Shown here: positions 1 through 12,129 of the stretch, piece by piece
Layout of the letters: each line of letters starts with the position of its first letter
Position numbering within the stretch: the first letter of the stretch is position 1
NCBI GenBank assembly: GCA_031308135.1
Contig: JAHLJT010009436.1
Span: forward strand, 158,329,302 to 158,393,301
Length of the DNA stretch: 64,000 bases
Source of the DNA: Acheta domesticus
Taxonomy: Eukaryota > Arthropoda > Insecta > Orthoptera > Gryllidae
Direction: 5' to 3'
Translations under genes and position numbers: made by a program
Notes under the pieces: model-generated
What the model saw: the letters and a program-made list of their open reading frames with translations, nothing else
The model's database searches: none
Told to the model about the DNA's origin: nothing

Positions 1-800
1 TGCTCACAGCCTGAGTCAGCATCCGTAAACAAATTCCCAGGCAAAAAGAACTGAGTTATAAGATCGACTTGCGATTTCGACAGGCTTAAGAGTTTTCCAC
101 AGATTGTGGAAATGGTATTGCTTTTGATTGGAATACAGAATTTAAGGAATCCCCGTTATATTTCACAATGATGAATTAATTCACAATTAACATAAGACTT
201 GGATTAATTGGTAATTAGCATAAGAATTGATCGGAGACAGATCCATTGTCTCTTACCTAAAAATTTAAATCAACCATTAGTTAGTCTCCATCATAACAGT
301 TAAAACACGTGATAACAAAATAAGAAATATTTAGAACGTATTTGATGAATAACATGCATGAATTGGGCTTGATTGAAAGAGGGGGAATCTACTGAACTCT
401 GCTCTGAAAATGCTTCGCTCTCCACAAATTTCACTTGAATCCATCACAATTCCAACGTTGATACTCGGTGCCAATCATGTGTATGACAACAATTGCTATT
501 AACATTACAACTACTTTGGAGCATTCATCTTCCTACTAATGCAGCGGAATTTAAATCTTCTTTGGACGATATCACAGACAATAAAGCAAACTGAATGTTC
601 TACATTTACCGCTCGCCTTTCACTCCATTCGGTCCAGAAATTTCGGAATGTGCATGTCCATCATTACACAATCATCCCCCCCCACGTGCTTTTTGCAGAG
701 TGCACGGGCGCCTTTATTGACAGCCGAATCCATTCTGCGCACAGTCTCTCCCCTCACAGACTTTCTCCGTCGTGCTCCTGTTCCGCACCACTGAGGGTTC
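1..800. other. gene-free AT-rich stretch
   Basis: AT-rich sequence with no recognisable domain. The open frames at 539-811 (+) and 620-808 (-) overlap each other on opposite strands, have no family signature and look like chance. I see no repeat family here that recurs elsewhere in the window. Confidence 0.5.
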
Positions 801-808
801 GTAAGCAT

Positions 809-1382
809 TAGGGATGTGACATCGATGACGAGGTTTTCAAAACATCGATGTTTCTATAACAAATATCGATGTTTTGAACATCAGTGTATTCAAGTCGATT
901 ATTTTTTAACATTGATGTTTTCTGCTATTTGTTTTTACGTTTTCGATGTTTCGTTCCTGGTTGAAAAAATCCCATAATCATAATTTTATAAAAGTTAAGA
1001 AGTGAAATTACAACTGATAACACAACACAACACACGCACGCGGTTTGCACTTAATCGAGCATTAATCGATTAATTAATTGCCTTAATCGAGCAGACTGTT
1101 TCTCGCCCGAGATGACCCTGATACCCTGATAACCTTCGTCTTTCCTCGTATTTCGCGTACAAGGATGCGTTTTGAACTGTTTTACCTTAAATTTTAGTTA
1201 TAAATTAATATACTAGGTCTCTGTCAAATTAATTTTTTTTTGCTCACAAATTTATTCTTAGAAGTTATTTAAGTGGATTTGAAATAAAGATTATTAAAAA
1301 CATCGATGTATTATTAATATCGATGTGTTAATTTTGGACATTTATGTTTGCCAATATCGTTTTTGTCGATGTCGCATTACTA
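809..1382 (+). mobile_element. hAT-like non-autonomous element (MITE), copy 1
   Basis: The ends form an imperfect 17-bp terminal inverted repeat: TAGGGATGTGACATCGA at the left and, read inward on the other strand, TAGTAATGCGACATCGA at the right (14/17). Outside them lie near-identical 8-mers, GTAAGCAT at 801-808 and GTGAGCAG at 1383-1390 (6/8), consistent with the 8-bp target duplication of hAT elements. The interior repeats ATCGATGTTTT-like words near both ends as subterminal repeats and encodes nothing. An inverted second copy lies 200 bp downstream. The hAT assignment rests on duplication length and TA-rich ends only, so it is an inference. Confidence 0.65.
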
Positions 1383-1589
1383 GTGAGCAGGCGTTATCGT
1401 GAGCGGCAGCGCCCACGTGATCCCCGCCGCCGAAGGGAGTGGGAGAGGTGGCGACTGACAGAAAACGTCGGCATTGAATGCTTCCAAAAGATACTGTAGG
1501 GATTGATTCACAAAAGAGGCTGGAATAGAGAAGCATAGTGTTTGTAGGATTAAATTCCATAGTTCAAAATCAAGTAAAAATTTGCGCAA

Positions 1590-1985
1590 TTATTGTCTTG
1601 GTAGGATTTTTGTCAAGGTTGTAGAATCTTCATTTTGTAATGTATGCAGTAAATTTATTTGAAAATGGCAGAATAAGTAATGAATGACTTTAACTGACAA
1701 CGTAAGTTTAGAAAAAAGCTCTTCTCCATGTGCGAAATACAAGGAAAGGAGAAGGAAATACCAGGGTATCAGAACTACCTCGGGCGAGAGATGGTCTGCT
1801 CGGTGAAAGTAGAGCAAATAGCGTTCGTGTGGTTCGAACACATAAATAGGCAGTGGTACCATCAGTTTTTTCATATTTTAACTGGTACAAATGCTTTGGC
1901 TTCAATACATCGATGTTTCATACATCTCCGTTTTTGTACATCGATGTTTTGAAAACATCGGCCTCGATGTCGCAGTCAGTGCAGT
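1590..1985 (-). mobile_element. hAT-like element, inverted copy 2 (degenerate)
   Basis: Read on the minus strand from 1985 downward, this aligns with the element at 809-1382. The shared parts are the GCGACATCGA end, the run TTTTCAAAACATCGATGT, further ACATCGATGTATT words, and a central block CGAGCAGAC..TCTCGCCCGAG..TGATACCCTG (compare 1085-1135). The outer terminal bases have decayed, so a clean inverted repeat and target duplication cannot be called. The far boundary near 1590 is approximate. Overlapping open frames on both strands are products of the repeat and not genes. Confidence 0.55.
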
Positions 1986-1989
1986 TGAC

Positions 1990-2290
1990 CGTCGCGCTGT
2001 GCTCGGGTGCGCGAGGCGTCGCGGACTCCGAGAGCGGCGGCAGCAGCGCTGTCGGCGGTGTTTTGCTGATAGCCGGAGGAGGGGGAGAGGGTGGGCGGAG
2101 GGGGGGGCAAAAACGGGGCCCGAGCGATCCCCCGCGAGGGCTGCGTGCGGCGCGATTGCGGCACAGCGCAAGGGCTCAGCCCCCCACCCCCACCCCCCAC
2201 CCGCCCCCACTCCCAAGCTCCCCACGCCCACTCAAAGCTGCGCAAGACGAGACCGATTCCATGGTTGCGGGCAGTTCATTCCGAGATGGT
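1990..2290. other. GC-rich, CpG-dense patch
   Basis: Abrupt switch from AT-rich DNA to CpG-rich DNA with GGC trinucleotide runs, a purine-rich GGGGGAGAGGGTGGGCGGAG stretch and a C-rich CCCCCACCC stretch. All frames on both strands are fairly open because stop codons are rare in such DNA, so the overlapping open frames are not evidence for a gene. It could be a promoter-type CpG island, but no TATA box, initiator or splice donor is convincing. Confidence 0.5.
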
Positions 2291-2299
2291 TATTGAGCG

Positions 2300-4020
2300 C
2301 GCAAAAACCGTTTATTCCATTTGCAAGGAATTGGGCGAAATTCGTCTCCTATGTTATTTCAGTAGTATTACTTTGCGACTCTCACACGCAATATTTATAA
2401 ATAAGGTCTCTAAAGAAAGAGCATTTCACGGAGACGTGACGAATTGCACATTGACTTTAAAAATACAGAGGATTTGTTTAAAAATGCATCTAAATACTGA
2501 TGTAAATCAGGATTTTTTTCACCTACGAGGGCATCGATAAATAACTCCTAAACGAAGCGTTCTAGGGCCTTAAAAACAAATTTTGAGGCCGAAGGCCTCA
2601 AAGAAATGTTTCTCACACCGTAATTTACAGGATGAGGTCATTGATCAAAGGATTGACCATTCTATTACATTTTTGCCGGTCCGACCCTTCTCGATATTAT
2701 GCCACCTGCTCAATCTGTGGAATCTGCAACTGTATCTGAAATAACTAACCACTTGATAAGCTATGCGATTGTATTACACGGGTGTACGGGTTAATAAAGT
2801 TAAATAAGAATAGTTTGTATTGACATGGGTGTATTATATTGTTATCAATTACAAGGTGACGTAGAACAAGTGACGAAAGTTAAATGGGTCTTGAAGAAAA
2901 ATACAAATTACGGGCTTAAATTGGAAGTGGAAAAATAAGGAAGAGGGTGGGGTATAGCATGCGAGACTTCTCGCACGGGTACGCTAGTATATACATAATT
3001 GCCTTACAATGCTTCGTCGGTACGGGCATGTAAGTTGATACGGGCTTATTGAGTAAGTGTGATTGTAAGTGAAAGTAAGTGTGATTGTAAGTGCAACTGT
3101 AGTGAAAGTTTTCTTGAAGTGAAATTATTCCTTGACAGTAAGGAGTGAGAGCAATACGCAAATAGTAAATAAAAGGATAAAAGCTTCTCCTTTAATGAAT
3201 TTAGTGTCTGCAATTTTGTCAACTTGTAACCTTAATGACCTAAGAGTCATTTCCTAATTGCGTTGTCTGATGTCGTTTTTATCTCATTTCACTTTTTCTT
3301 TCTTCCTACTGAAATCCGTAAAAACTCTTAATGGGGCAATGTTTCTCGTGTATGGATTCAATTAATATAGATTATCTGCTATTTGGAAAAAGTAAGGAAT
3401 GTGCTGATCGTTTATTTAAATTTTTTTATTTAAAAAAAATTCACCTTAGAAGGTAATCTTCTGTCCTAGAAGGACATAAGAAGATTATTGTAACGTTGAA
3501 AGAGAAGTCACGAGTTGCCGACTTAAACTCGTATAGAGAAACGATATTCATTTTAATTCTCTTTCATTCTGCAAATATATTTTGTAAATCAGAGCAGGGT
3601 ACACTGTAAAATTATAGTAATAGAAATTTACATAACTGTTCATGAAGAAATTGAGGTAAACATGTTCGTAATTCTGTATGAACTACTGAGGTGGTGAACT
3701 AGTCCAAAAGTTAACATTCAATACTACTATAGAAATAAGTAAACGAGTTAGAAGACAGTAAAACAAAAGTTATTTAATTGATTTGTTTCAATTCACATTC
3801 CCATAGGCTCCTGTAATCTGGGATGATGCCATTTCTGCAATAAGAATTTAATAAATTACCGTTGATTTGGAAGTATCAAAGAATGGTTAAATGGAAATGA
3901 CGAGTCAGAGGCTTATGAATCCCTCCGACGAAATAAATTGTTTACATAATCATTCTCAAATTTGGTTGCCGCACCGTAATGTGTGCAAAAGACACATCGC
4001 GTGACACTTTGAAAGCGTTA
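2300..4020. other. gene-free AT-rich stretch
   Basis: Apart from the hairpin at 2582-2602 and a small imperfect GTAAGTGTGATT duplication at 3051-3100, I see nothing. The open frame at 2916-3161 (-) has no recognisable features. Confidence 0.45.
2582..2602. repeat. short perfect hairpin
   Basis: Arms TTTGAGGCC and GGCCTCAAA separated by GAA form a perfect 9-bp stem. There is no T-run or gene next to it, so it is not called a terminator. Confidence 0.6.
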
Positions 4021-6210
4021 ATGTGCACAGAATTATGAAAAGGGGAGTGTGGCTCCGTCAACGCTTAGTGCAGCCACGTCCAACCGCGCCCGCGCGAGCT
4101 TCTTGCCCGCCTGGGGAGCCCGGCGCTCCTATGGGCACGGGCAACTTCCCCTCACTCCGCACTCATTCCCCCCACATCCAAAAAGGAATACGGGGGGAGG
4201 AATTCACAGGAAGGATTCATACGTAAGAATGTTTGCCTCATTCGTTGCAACAAACAATCGAGATTTGTATTATGTTTATATTCTTAATATTTTATGTTTT
4301 GTTTTATTAAAATCATTCAATTATTTCTTGTATGTAGTTATCATGTGTAATAGATTAATTTCGTTAAAATAATTGTCTCTATGAGTTAACAATTCTCGCT
4401 GTGGGCGGGATGCTCCTTTAACAGACGAGAATCGTTCTCTGTTAAACCTCCTTACCTGAATGTAGGAAGTTAATGCAGTTATTGCATTATTATGTAAGCA
4501 AGAATGCGAAGTGAAGATCTCCAGAAGTATGCCACGAGCTAGGTCTCTACAGACGCACCGCCATTCTGTAAATTTGAGAAATTTGTAAACCATTTTACTT
4601 TTAAAACTCGCGCCAGTCGCCGTGGACGCAGGGCCGCGATTTTTAGCTAGCTAATTACCTTGCTCGCAACCTTGACATGTATGGCTTAGCGCATGACAAA
4701 CTTTAGTCAAGGGCACGGGTTTGGTATTAGGAAGGTTTTTCCCTTTCGTAATGCCGAACTAGGGGTTCTGGTCCTGTGTAAGGGAAGTTACGTCGTGAGG
4801 TGTGTCAATATTTTTTCCTGGTGATTTGCTAATCGGACAATTGCAATTGCAGTGTGCAACTTGTATCCGGACACACTTGAGTTTTGAAAAGGCAGTTTTG
4901 AATCGCTTCGTATTGCCGCGTCCCTGCGCCTGTGGCGCCTGTAGCGTCGAGACGACCAATTCCCCGGCCAGTTTCACGCGCTCCCCGCTAGAGTGCAGCG
5001 TGGTGACAACTGCTTCGAGCGCCGTCGCGGATCGAACGGTGGCGGTCACTGTTGGAAGCTTGAGAGCCGGGCGGGGCCTAGCATTGGGCGGGGGAGGAGG
5101 GGCCAGGCGATGGAGTGAATCCAAAACCCAAAACTATCGATCGTTTGGGCTTACCACAGTCGTGGTCTTGAAAGCTTCGAGTAGTAGTTCGTTTTCAAAA
5201 CGAATTTTGATCTTAAATTCAAAAAGACTTATTATGTAATATTGTTTATTATATCTGAAGCGTAGGTGCAAGAATTGAAAATTCTTTTTTCCTTGTCGAG
5301 TAATATTACTCCTTTTAACCATTTTCTGGACAGCATGAAATGACTAAAATAGTTCAGTCAAGATTGCTTTGGATAAATAAGTTGACAAACGGAGTGCCAT
5401 TTTTTTAACACAATCTTGGGCTTGCGTTGTATCAGCATGTGTCAATATTCAATTTTCATTTAAATAGTCTACAATGATTTCATGACTTAATTTACTACTA
5501 CTGTGCCTCCATAGCAAGATGTCTCGTTCAATTGTTAGTTTCTCGGTTACAATGGCAGTGGCAGATGCTTCTCCAGTTGGCAACTGGGATTGGGTTAAGC
5601 TTTGTACATAAGAAGTTTGCTTTTAATTTTTTGCTTTGTACATAAGAATTTTGTTTTGAAGTGTTGAAGTTTTTCTAAGGCTGTCTGGCGAGTGAGCGAG
5701 CCGATGTGATGGTCTCGAGTCGAATAGTTTCCGAGTTTTAAACCATTTTTTTCGACTCACTGTGATTAGGACGTTGTGTCATGTGTATATTTAAACTACT
5801 TGATCTCTAAGATGGCAAAACTAATTGGACCAATGTTTCAGAGAAAAACGAGAATAATGTTTTATAAGAGAATAAAGGTACAACGATGAAGTGACAAAGG
5901 ACATTTGAAAAGTGTGTTTATGCTGTGTCAACAAGCCACCCGTATTACTGTAGTAGTTTATTGCGCGCCATTGCTCGTGGTGTTATTATTTGCCACTCCC
6001 TGGTCGTCCCGCCTGCTTCCCGCCCTCTTCCCCGCCCCTAGCCCCTCCTCTCCTCGCCCTTCTGCGCCCCCCGACCCGTTCGGCACGCTCCATTCCAGCC
6101 CCGCCCCGCTTCATGTCGAATCGCCCCGAAAACTCCAGATAACAATGCTCTCTAGAAGCATTGCGGATTGCATTAAACAACAATCCAATCCAAGGAACTT
6201 TGAATTTGGC
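4021..6210. other. gene-free stretch with three CpG-rich patches
   Basis: Mostly AT-rich sequence with CpG-rich patches at about 4050-4150, 4880-5115 and 5990-6125. Overlapping open frames in these patches on both strands show no domain. A small tandem repeat around TTTGTACATAAGAA occurs at 5603-5655. A short inverted repeat (TTTAACAGA..TCTGTTAAA) lies at 4416-4446. No gene is recognised. Confidence 0.45.
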
Positions 6211-6234
6211 ATTCAATTTGAAATTGGCGCAGAG

Positions 6235-6345
6235 GTTAGACTTGATGCTTTCCACCGCTGGTGCCCGGGTTCCACCCCAGGCGGTTGCACGTGGAATTTG
6301 TGTTGGCAAAGCGGATTCGCAGAGGTTTTCTTGGGGTAGTCGTAG
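6235..6345 (+). mobile_element. possible tRNA-derived SINE fragment
   Basis: The sequence GTGCCCGGGTTCCACCCCAG followed by a GTGGAATTTGTGTTGGCAAAG tract and a GGTTTTCTTGGGGTA tract resembles the B-box-plus-body layout of tRNA-derived arthropod SINEs. The B box deviates from GGTTCGANTCC and no A box is clear, so this is tentative. It abuts the Jockey-like relic that begins at 6374. Confidence 0.35.
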
Positions 6346-6373
6346 TGGGTTTAAGGTTAAATTCGTTGTGTAA

Positions 6374-7010
6374 TTACTTATTGGAAATAAACCAGGGGGC
6401 TTGAGTGATGGTTCTTAGGAATTTGTTTTGAATGATCTGTATTTTGTTGACATTATATTTAGCCGCATTAGTCCAAATAGAACAAGCGTACAGAAGAAGA
6501 GGTCTTATGATGGTTTTATACAACATGATGCTATTACTTAGTGAGAGTTTACTGTGATTTAAGAGTGGTTTTAACAGTATTAATTTTACTTTGGCTTGTT
6601 GAACTTTGGTGTCTATGTGTATTTTCCAATTCAGTGTGGTGTCCATATAGAGGCCAAGGTATTTAACGGCATTGTTATGGGAAGTCCAAGGGATTATGTA
6701 GGGAGCGGAGTGGGGAAGGAATATGGTCTGAAAGTGAAGATTTAGCTGTAGATTTCAAGGGGTTGATTTTGGTTTTCCATTTCGTTGCTCAGGTTTCTAT
6801 TTCATTTAAATGGAATTGAATTTCGTTGGCAATGTAATTAATTGAGGAGTGGACATGTAGATTACCGTATCGTCTGCAAACTGGGCTATGTCAGTGAATC
6901 TTGATGTAGGCATATCTGCTCTATACAAGTTGTAAAGTAACGGAGAGAGAGGTGATCCCTGAGGTAGTCCCGCTGTAATCGGTCGGGAGTTAGAATTTTG
7001 ATTTTCTATT
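6374..7010 (-). pseudogene. Jockey-like LINE reverse transcriptase relic
   Basis: On the minus strand the segment 6990-6840 encodes the RT motif GLPQGSPLSPLLYNLY followed about 20 residues later by AQFADDTVIY, the catalytic A/YxDD box of non-LTR reverse transcriptases. After a frameshifted interval, the 90-codon open frame 6646-6374 gives DTTLNWKIHI and QNKFLRTITQAPWF, the usual post-thumb region of Jockey/I-clade RTs (pattern YLGxxLDxxLxW..H..K, then QNxxLRxIxxAPW). No endonuclease or ORF1 is present and several frame changes exist, so this is a dead 5'-truncated copy. The same family recurs at 49.05-49.56 and 61.66-61.99 kb. The clade within non-LTR elements is inferred from motifs and not from an alignment. 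Confidence 0.85.
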
Positions 7011-7109
7011 GCAACTGAGAAGCAGTAGGCGTAGTGGCAATGGTAGGCGTTTTTGAGGCGGGGCTAGGGCTGAGGTTGATTTGCTGGTTCTAATATTTCG
7101 TGTACGTAG

Positions 7110-7465
7110 GTTAAAACACGTGTTAGCGGTCCCATTTTCGACCAAGTTTTCTGTATTTTTGAATATTGCAAAAAAATTAACATGGCAAAAGTACAATATT
7201 AATAATAGAGATCTGTAACTAATCTGTTTTAAAAAATTTAGATCTTTAAAATAGGTCAGGAACAATGTTTTGAAAAAACAAGTAGTTTTCTCGTAATTAC
7301 TGCTACATAGTTACTTCAATTTACAATTTTTCTATGAAATGGCTCTCAATTTTTCTTTAAAATGTTTCCACGGATAGAGCAAAGGACGCTTAAAAATGGC
7401 GAAGATCTGAATCTCGTTGAACTGTTTTAATTTTCGAAAATTGCAACAATTAGAAATAATACCAG
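7110..7465 (+). repeat. diverged copy of repeat family E1 (body)
   Basis: The run from GGCTCTCAATTTTTCTTTAAA through TTAAAAATGGC..AGATCTGAATCTCG to TTTTCGAAAATTGCAAC follows the order of the E1 body at 44420-44545 (GGCTCCAAATTTTTTCTTTAAA, then AACATGGCATAG, then TTTTCGAAAATTG). It is strongly diverged and lacks both E1 ends. Confidence 0.4.
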
Positions 7466-8258
7466 AAACTAAATGCTCACGGCATGCACATGTTTTATTG
7501 AAACAAGCAGAGAATTGAAGCAGAGATTTTTTTAAAACAATTATGGTCCAATAATATCAGAAAAAGTAACGTGATTTTGAGTGTGTAAAAGGCAGAATAC
7601 ACTACGAAAAATATTTCGAATTCCCCTCTGCCAGTCGCTATGGAAATACAGGCCCAATCATTAGACCGATCTTGTGATGACAATACGAAAATGCCCACAC
7701 CTTGTTTCTCATTCTCCATCTACATCTTGCAATCGTTATTAAATAATATAAGATAATTCCCGCGACTGCTGCAAATAGAAAGAGAATTGGATACAATGGT
7801 GTTTGTAAAAAAAATGTTGGAACCATTTGTCCGTATTTCTCATTTTTAACTCTTCTTGGAACTCGTAGAAAAAACATAGGTGTAAGTGCGTGTACCTGTA
7901 AGGAATCGGTTTCTTTTCTTAATAGAATTACTGGTGGTGTAGATACCTTCTAATAATAAATAAAAGAAAGCTGTTGTCTGGTATCAAATATTGTATACTG
8001 AGGCTTAAGATCCTTTCGATAGCGTAGCTATCATCAGAGCTATCTTGCGGATAAATTGTAGTGCAACGTACGGTTCCTTTTGGTGACGTGGCCGCATCAA
8101 TGGAGGAGCCGAGCGCCTCTGCCTGGCGCCGCGCCCGCGCACTCCGTCGCGTGTCGCCACGCGCACAATAAGTCACGGGCACTGCACGCACCTCTCGCCC
8201 ATTCATTGGGCCCATTCATTGTGCACACACAAACATAAGCACGGCGCTGACATAAAAG
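7466..8258. other. gene-free stretch
   Basis: AT-rich sequence with a CpG-rich patch at 8085-8190 that ends in a local duplication CCCATTCATTG at 8197-8220. The open frames at 7495-7719 and 7638-7877 (-) are hydrophobic but have no start context, family motif or repeat support. Confidence 0.4.
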
Positions 8259-8261
8259 TTA

Positions 8262-8747
8262 GGGCTCATTCACAATGCCTTCGCATAAGCATAACACGTG
8301 GGGTGTTAACTTAATAGCTTGAGAGCTTCTGTGCTTATGCTCAAGTGAGACATAAGAAATTAATCAATCACAGTACTTTAACTCAAAATCGAGTTTCGAA
8401 ATAGGATCGAAGTCGATAGACAAACTAACGCCATCTACACTAGATGGCGTTGGACGAACAAAAGACCGAAGAGTACTACAGAAGTCTACTGTATAGATTC
8501 GCACTTATCACAGAGAACTCGTATACCATCATCTTTGTCTTTGCCACTAGTTTAATCGAACCCATGGGTCATGGACATGGTTGATAAGTCGAATCGGTTC
8601 TCACATCCAGCCAATAGTAAACTAGAATTTGTTACAGCCAATAGAAACTTTGACTTTGCTTACGTTTACGTAGGACATTGTGAATGGTTCACTTTATCAC
8701 TTATGTTAATGGCTACGTGTCGCGAGTGCTTGCATTGTGAATGGGCC
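8262..8747. mobile_element. Harbinger-like MITE
   Basis: The ends are inverted repeats: GGGCTCATTCACAATGC at the left and, read inward, AGGCCCATTCACAATGC at the right. They are flanked by TTA (8259-8261) and TGA (8748-8750), compatible with the 3-bp TWA target duplication of PIF/Harbinger elements after one mutation. The interior of about 450 bp is non-coding. It contains a short palindrome around 8430-8450 (CGCCATCTACACTAGATGGCG) and repeated GCATAAG/CTTATG words near the left end. The superfamily call is inference from the terminal sequence and the duplication size. Confidence 0.6.
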
Positions 8748-8750
8748 TGA

Positions 8751-10303
8751 AGGTCCCCCGCTCGCTCACGCCACGCCACGCTACTCTCCAGGGGGAGGCT
8801 CTCTGCAGTCGGCGTCTCTGCATTCTCACTTCATATTGGTTAGTAGTACTTCGTAATTCGTTTTATATTTATTGATTCTGTAATTAGTTGGCCCAACCTG
8901 TGCATTATGTCTATTGCAAAAGATGTCCATTTATGGTAAAATACTCGTATGTAGGCCATTCTACAGGAACAGATACATAAAGAGAAATTCGTACTCTCAT
9001 GTTTCCTCAACGCAACATTAAAGTTCCTGCTGATGCGAAGTCTTCCAATTCTATCATTAGCGTTTACGAAATCTTACAAACACTCGCTGATAACAAAGCA
9101 GTAGAACGCTCTGTAAACTACATAATAATAAATATCCAGTGCAGACTGAGTGGAGTTCTGTTTCAATACATTTCATTCCAATTCTCCTGAATTGTCGGAT
9201 TTTCTATTTAATTGGATGACAGAAGTATTGTAACGGGACAGCATTTATGAGTATGATGTTTTTGCCACCTCCCTCTACAAAGGTACATTTTCAATTGTGA
9301 TTGTCCTGATATGAAATTGTTTGTGTGTGCTTGCTCTACCATCTCGCCATCATTTGACTTTAGGTTTGATTTTCGTGCATCCTTTACACCCAACATCGAA
9401 AGCGTCCGAACGAGGCAGTAGCGCGTGGCCCCTTGTTTAGTTTCCCTGAAATTCGTAATTAAACTCATTGACTGCGTTAAACACGACAGCAACAGCGGCG
9501 CAACGCGCTTCCTTTGTTTCATCGGAAGAGGGGCCAGCGCGCACGTGCGAACGAGAATATATGGGTGAGAGTGTGAACAGGGTGCGGCCATCGTGCCCTG
9601 ATGCGAGTTTGCGTCGTTCTTTTACAACAAACTAACAGGCAGAAAAAAAGATACCAACTACTTACACCCGTGCAAACATTAGGCATGTTCTAAATGATTG
9701 TTTTAAAACAAAAATTATCTACTTTCGTTACATTAATGATTGCCAGGTGAGCCCGTTCAATAAGTGAATTCAGGAGTCTTTGGATTCAGGACAATCAGAT
9801 GAGTTACTCCTAACATTCATTGTATTCAATCAAGCTTTAATACAGTTTTATTCTAGCAACGCGGAGTCACCAGCTGAAGCCTTTCTTAAGGATGTATTGC
9901 AGCCATACCCATTTAAATCTGAACGCAGCGCATTCTGCCAAACGGTTTTTAAGTGATCTGTAACGTGGAAACAGACGGCCGGTTTGTTGCAGTCTCCTTC
10001 TTTGCCACTGCTATCCCCCGTCTGGAGAACAGAGGACAGCGACCTTGATCAGTCTACTTTGCGTTGACCATAAAGTGTGGCTGGAACGAGATAAAACCTG
10101 TTTTCTAAGGTAATACATAGCAAGTCCAGTCAAGACAGTGCTATGATAAGCAGCCATAAAGCAAGGTTCACCTCTGGTTAAAGGCTGGGAAATGGCTTAC
10201 AGTTCACAGAAAACAGTACAAAAATCTCTAGAAAAGTTCAATTGTAATGTAAAATCACTTGAGAAAGTAACAACTGAGTAAAGTAATGTAGTGTCTAACT
10301 ATT
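8751..10303. other. gene-free stretch
   Basis: Short open frames at 8999-9190 (+) and 9208-9591 (-) have no recognisable domain. A C-rich patch sits at 8755-8825. I see no repeat shared with the rest of the window and no splice-bounded coding exon. Confidence 0.4.
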
Positions 10304-11594
10304 ATTGATGCAGAATGGCGCAGACTTTCTCGTATTAGTTTTATATTTCTCTTGGTCTCGGCTAGCTATTCGGACTTGCCACATTCTCTTGCCATCTACC
10401 GCTGCCAAATACATTTGTTGACATTTTATTAATTTTTCGGTTTCCTAATAATAGAACAGAAATATTATTTTAAGAGTATTAAAGAACTGTGAAAGCCCGT
10501 CTGAAATGGAAATTTTCTTTGAAAAATGTGGAGCCGTTTTGAGAGAATAGCGTTTGGGCGCTATTGAAGATGCAAAATTTGAAGCTTATTTTCACTGAAA
10601 AGTTTGTGTTTTCAAAAAACATCATTAGAAATCATTTGAGTCCTGCACATTTTTAATTCATTAAAGTCCTGTACATTTTTGAACATTTTAGTATTTTCGT
10701 GCAAAAATTGCGTGGAATATGGGTAATTTTGAAAAATTACAAAAACCAAATTTTGTCAAAAATAGCTTCAATTTTTTCTTTACTTTTTTGTAGGGATAGT
10801 GCTAAATGTACTCTATGAGATGACATATACGCCTATTCTTTTGTTTTTCAAAAATTACAAAAATATATTTTTTACTTGTCTCTCCTCGTCGTTAATATTT
10901 ACATTGGCGTCGATTACTTCACATTATTATATTTACGAGTAGATGTGCTTTAATGTAAGTAAACTTTCTCGAGAACTCCTCCGTTTTCTGTGAAAACTAG
11001 GTCAAAATTTCGCATTTTCATTAAGGTTCAAATGCTATTTCTTCATAAATGACCCCAAATTTGTTGCTTTAAACTTTTAGAACGGATAGTGCTCATTGCT
11101 CTCTTAATATGCCGTAAAGTTCATTTTGGGGTATAGTTTCGTTTTTTGCAAAAATTATACAAATGTATTTCTTGTGAAAGGCCTTTCAAACCTTCAATAT
11201 GCACATTACCAGCAATTTGTTAACAATGTTGTATTTGTGTGTTTCAGTGCTTTAAAAGACTTCCAATGAAGTGTTTCTAAAACTCAAAAATTTTCTTTGA
11301 AAACGCAATTTCGCATTTCTAGTAACGCTGAAATACCATTTTCTTAAAAACGGCTCCAAATTTTTCAAAGAAAATTGACATTTAGGTCGAGGTTTTACTG
11401 TTCCTTAATGTTCTAAACTTAATATTTCCGTTCTAACCATTTGGAAACCGAAAAATTAAGAAAATGTCAAAAACATTACTTTGGGTGGCGATAGATGGCA
11501 GGTGACACGAGTTTGTGGCAATTCCGAATAGCTAGCTCAGACCCAACGAAATAGAAAACTAATACGGGAAAGTCTGTGTCATTCTGTAGCACCA
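10304..11594. mobile_element. repeat family E1, copy a, with long inverted ends
   Basis: About 320 bp at the left (10304-10625) is the inverted, diverged complement of about 320 bp at the right (11270-11594). Both contain GAAAGTCTG, ACTAATACG, GAATAGCTAGC, ATAGATGGC-like and GGAAACCGAAAAATTAA blocks in mirrored order. The middle matches the E1 body at 44630-45400, for example GGGATAGTG.TAAATGTACTCTAT and TATTTACATT..CG. No transposase frame is present. The 5' module with a CGTC microsatellite found in other E1 copies is replaced here by an inverted right end. Near 11341-11365 it holds CCATTTTCTTAAAAACGGCT, the unoccupied form of the TTAA site used at 43633. Confidence 0.7.
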
Positions 11595-12129
11595 CTTTTT
11601 TTCATGTGTTTTGTTATGGCACAAATTTCAACTGAAAATGCTTTGGCAAACTTCAGATTCGTATTCAGCAACTTCAAGACCATAAAGCAGTAAAAACAAA
11701 ACTATACCACAATATTTTAGAACAGCTTTCACAGAACATCTTTTTGAGCATGAAATGATTGGACTAGTAGGTGTTATCACATATTCGGCGACCAAAATGA
11801 CACGTTTTTAAGCACGTTTAATCTTTTCAGTTTAAAATTTCATCCGTCTACTTCATCGTCTGTCACAGGAAATACATATTCTACTTTCCAGTTTATTATG
11901 TGAGTAAAATATACTAGTACTTCACACAATATAAATGTTTATTATAACCAAAATAATTCATTTTTATTATGTTAATAACAAGTTGAATGTAAAGTATAAT
12001 GCGAATTCATAGTTGCATAATGATAGTACTGAGTGAAACGTTACTTGACATTCAACAAGACCAAGTTACAGGTCTTTGATAAATAATATCGATGGGCCGA
12101 CGCATTAGCTTGTTCTTATTATTGTATTA
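11595..12129. other. gene-free AT-rich stretch
   Basis: I see nothing beyond AT-rich sequence; no domain, repeat or splice-bounded exon. Confidence 0.4.
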
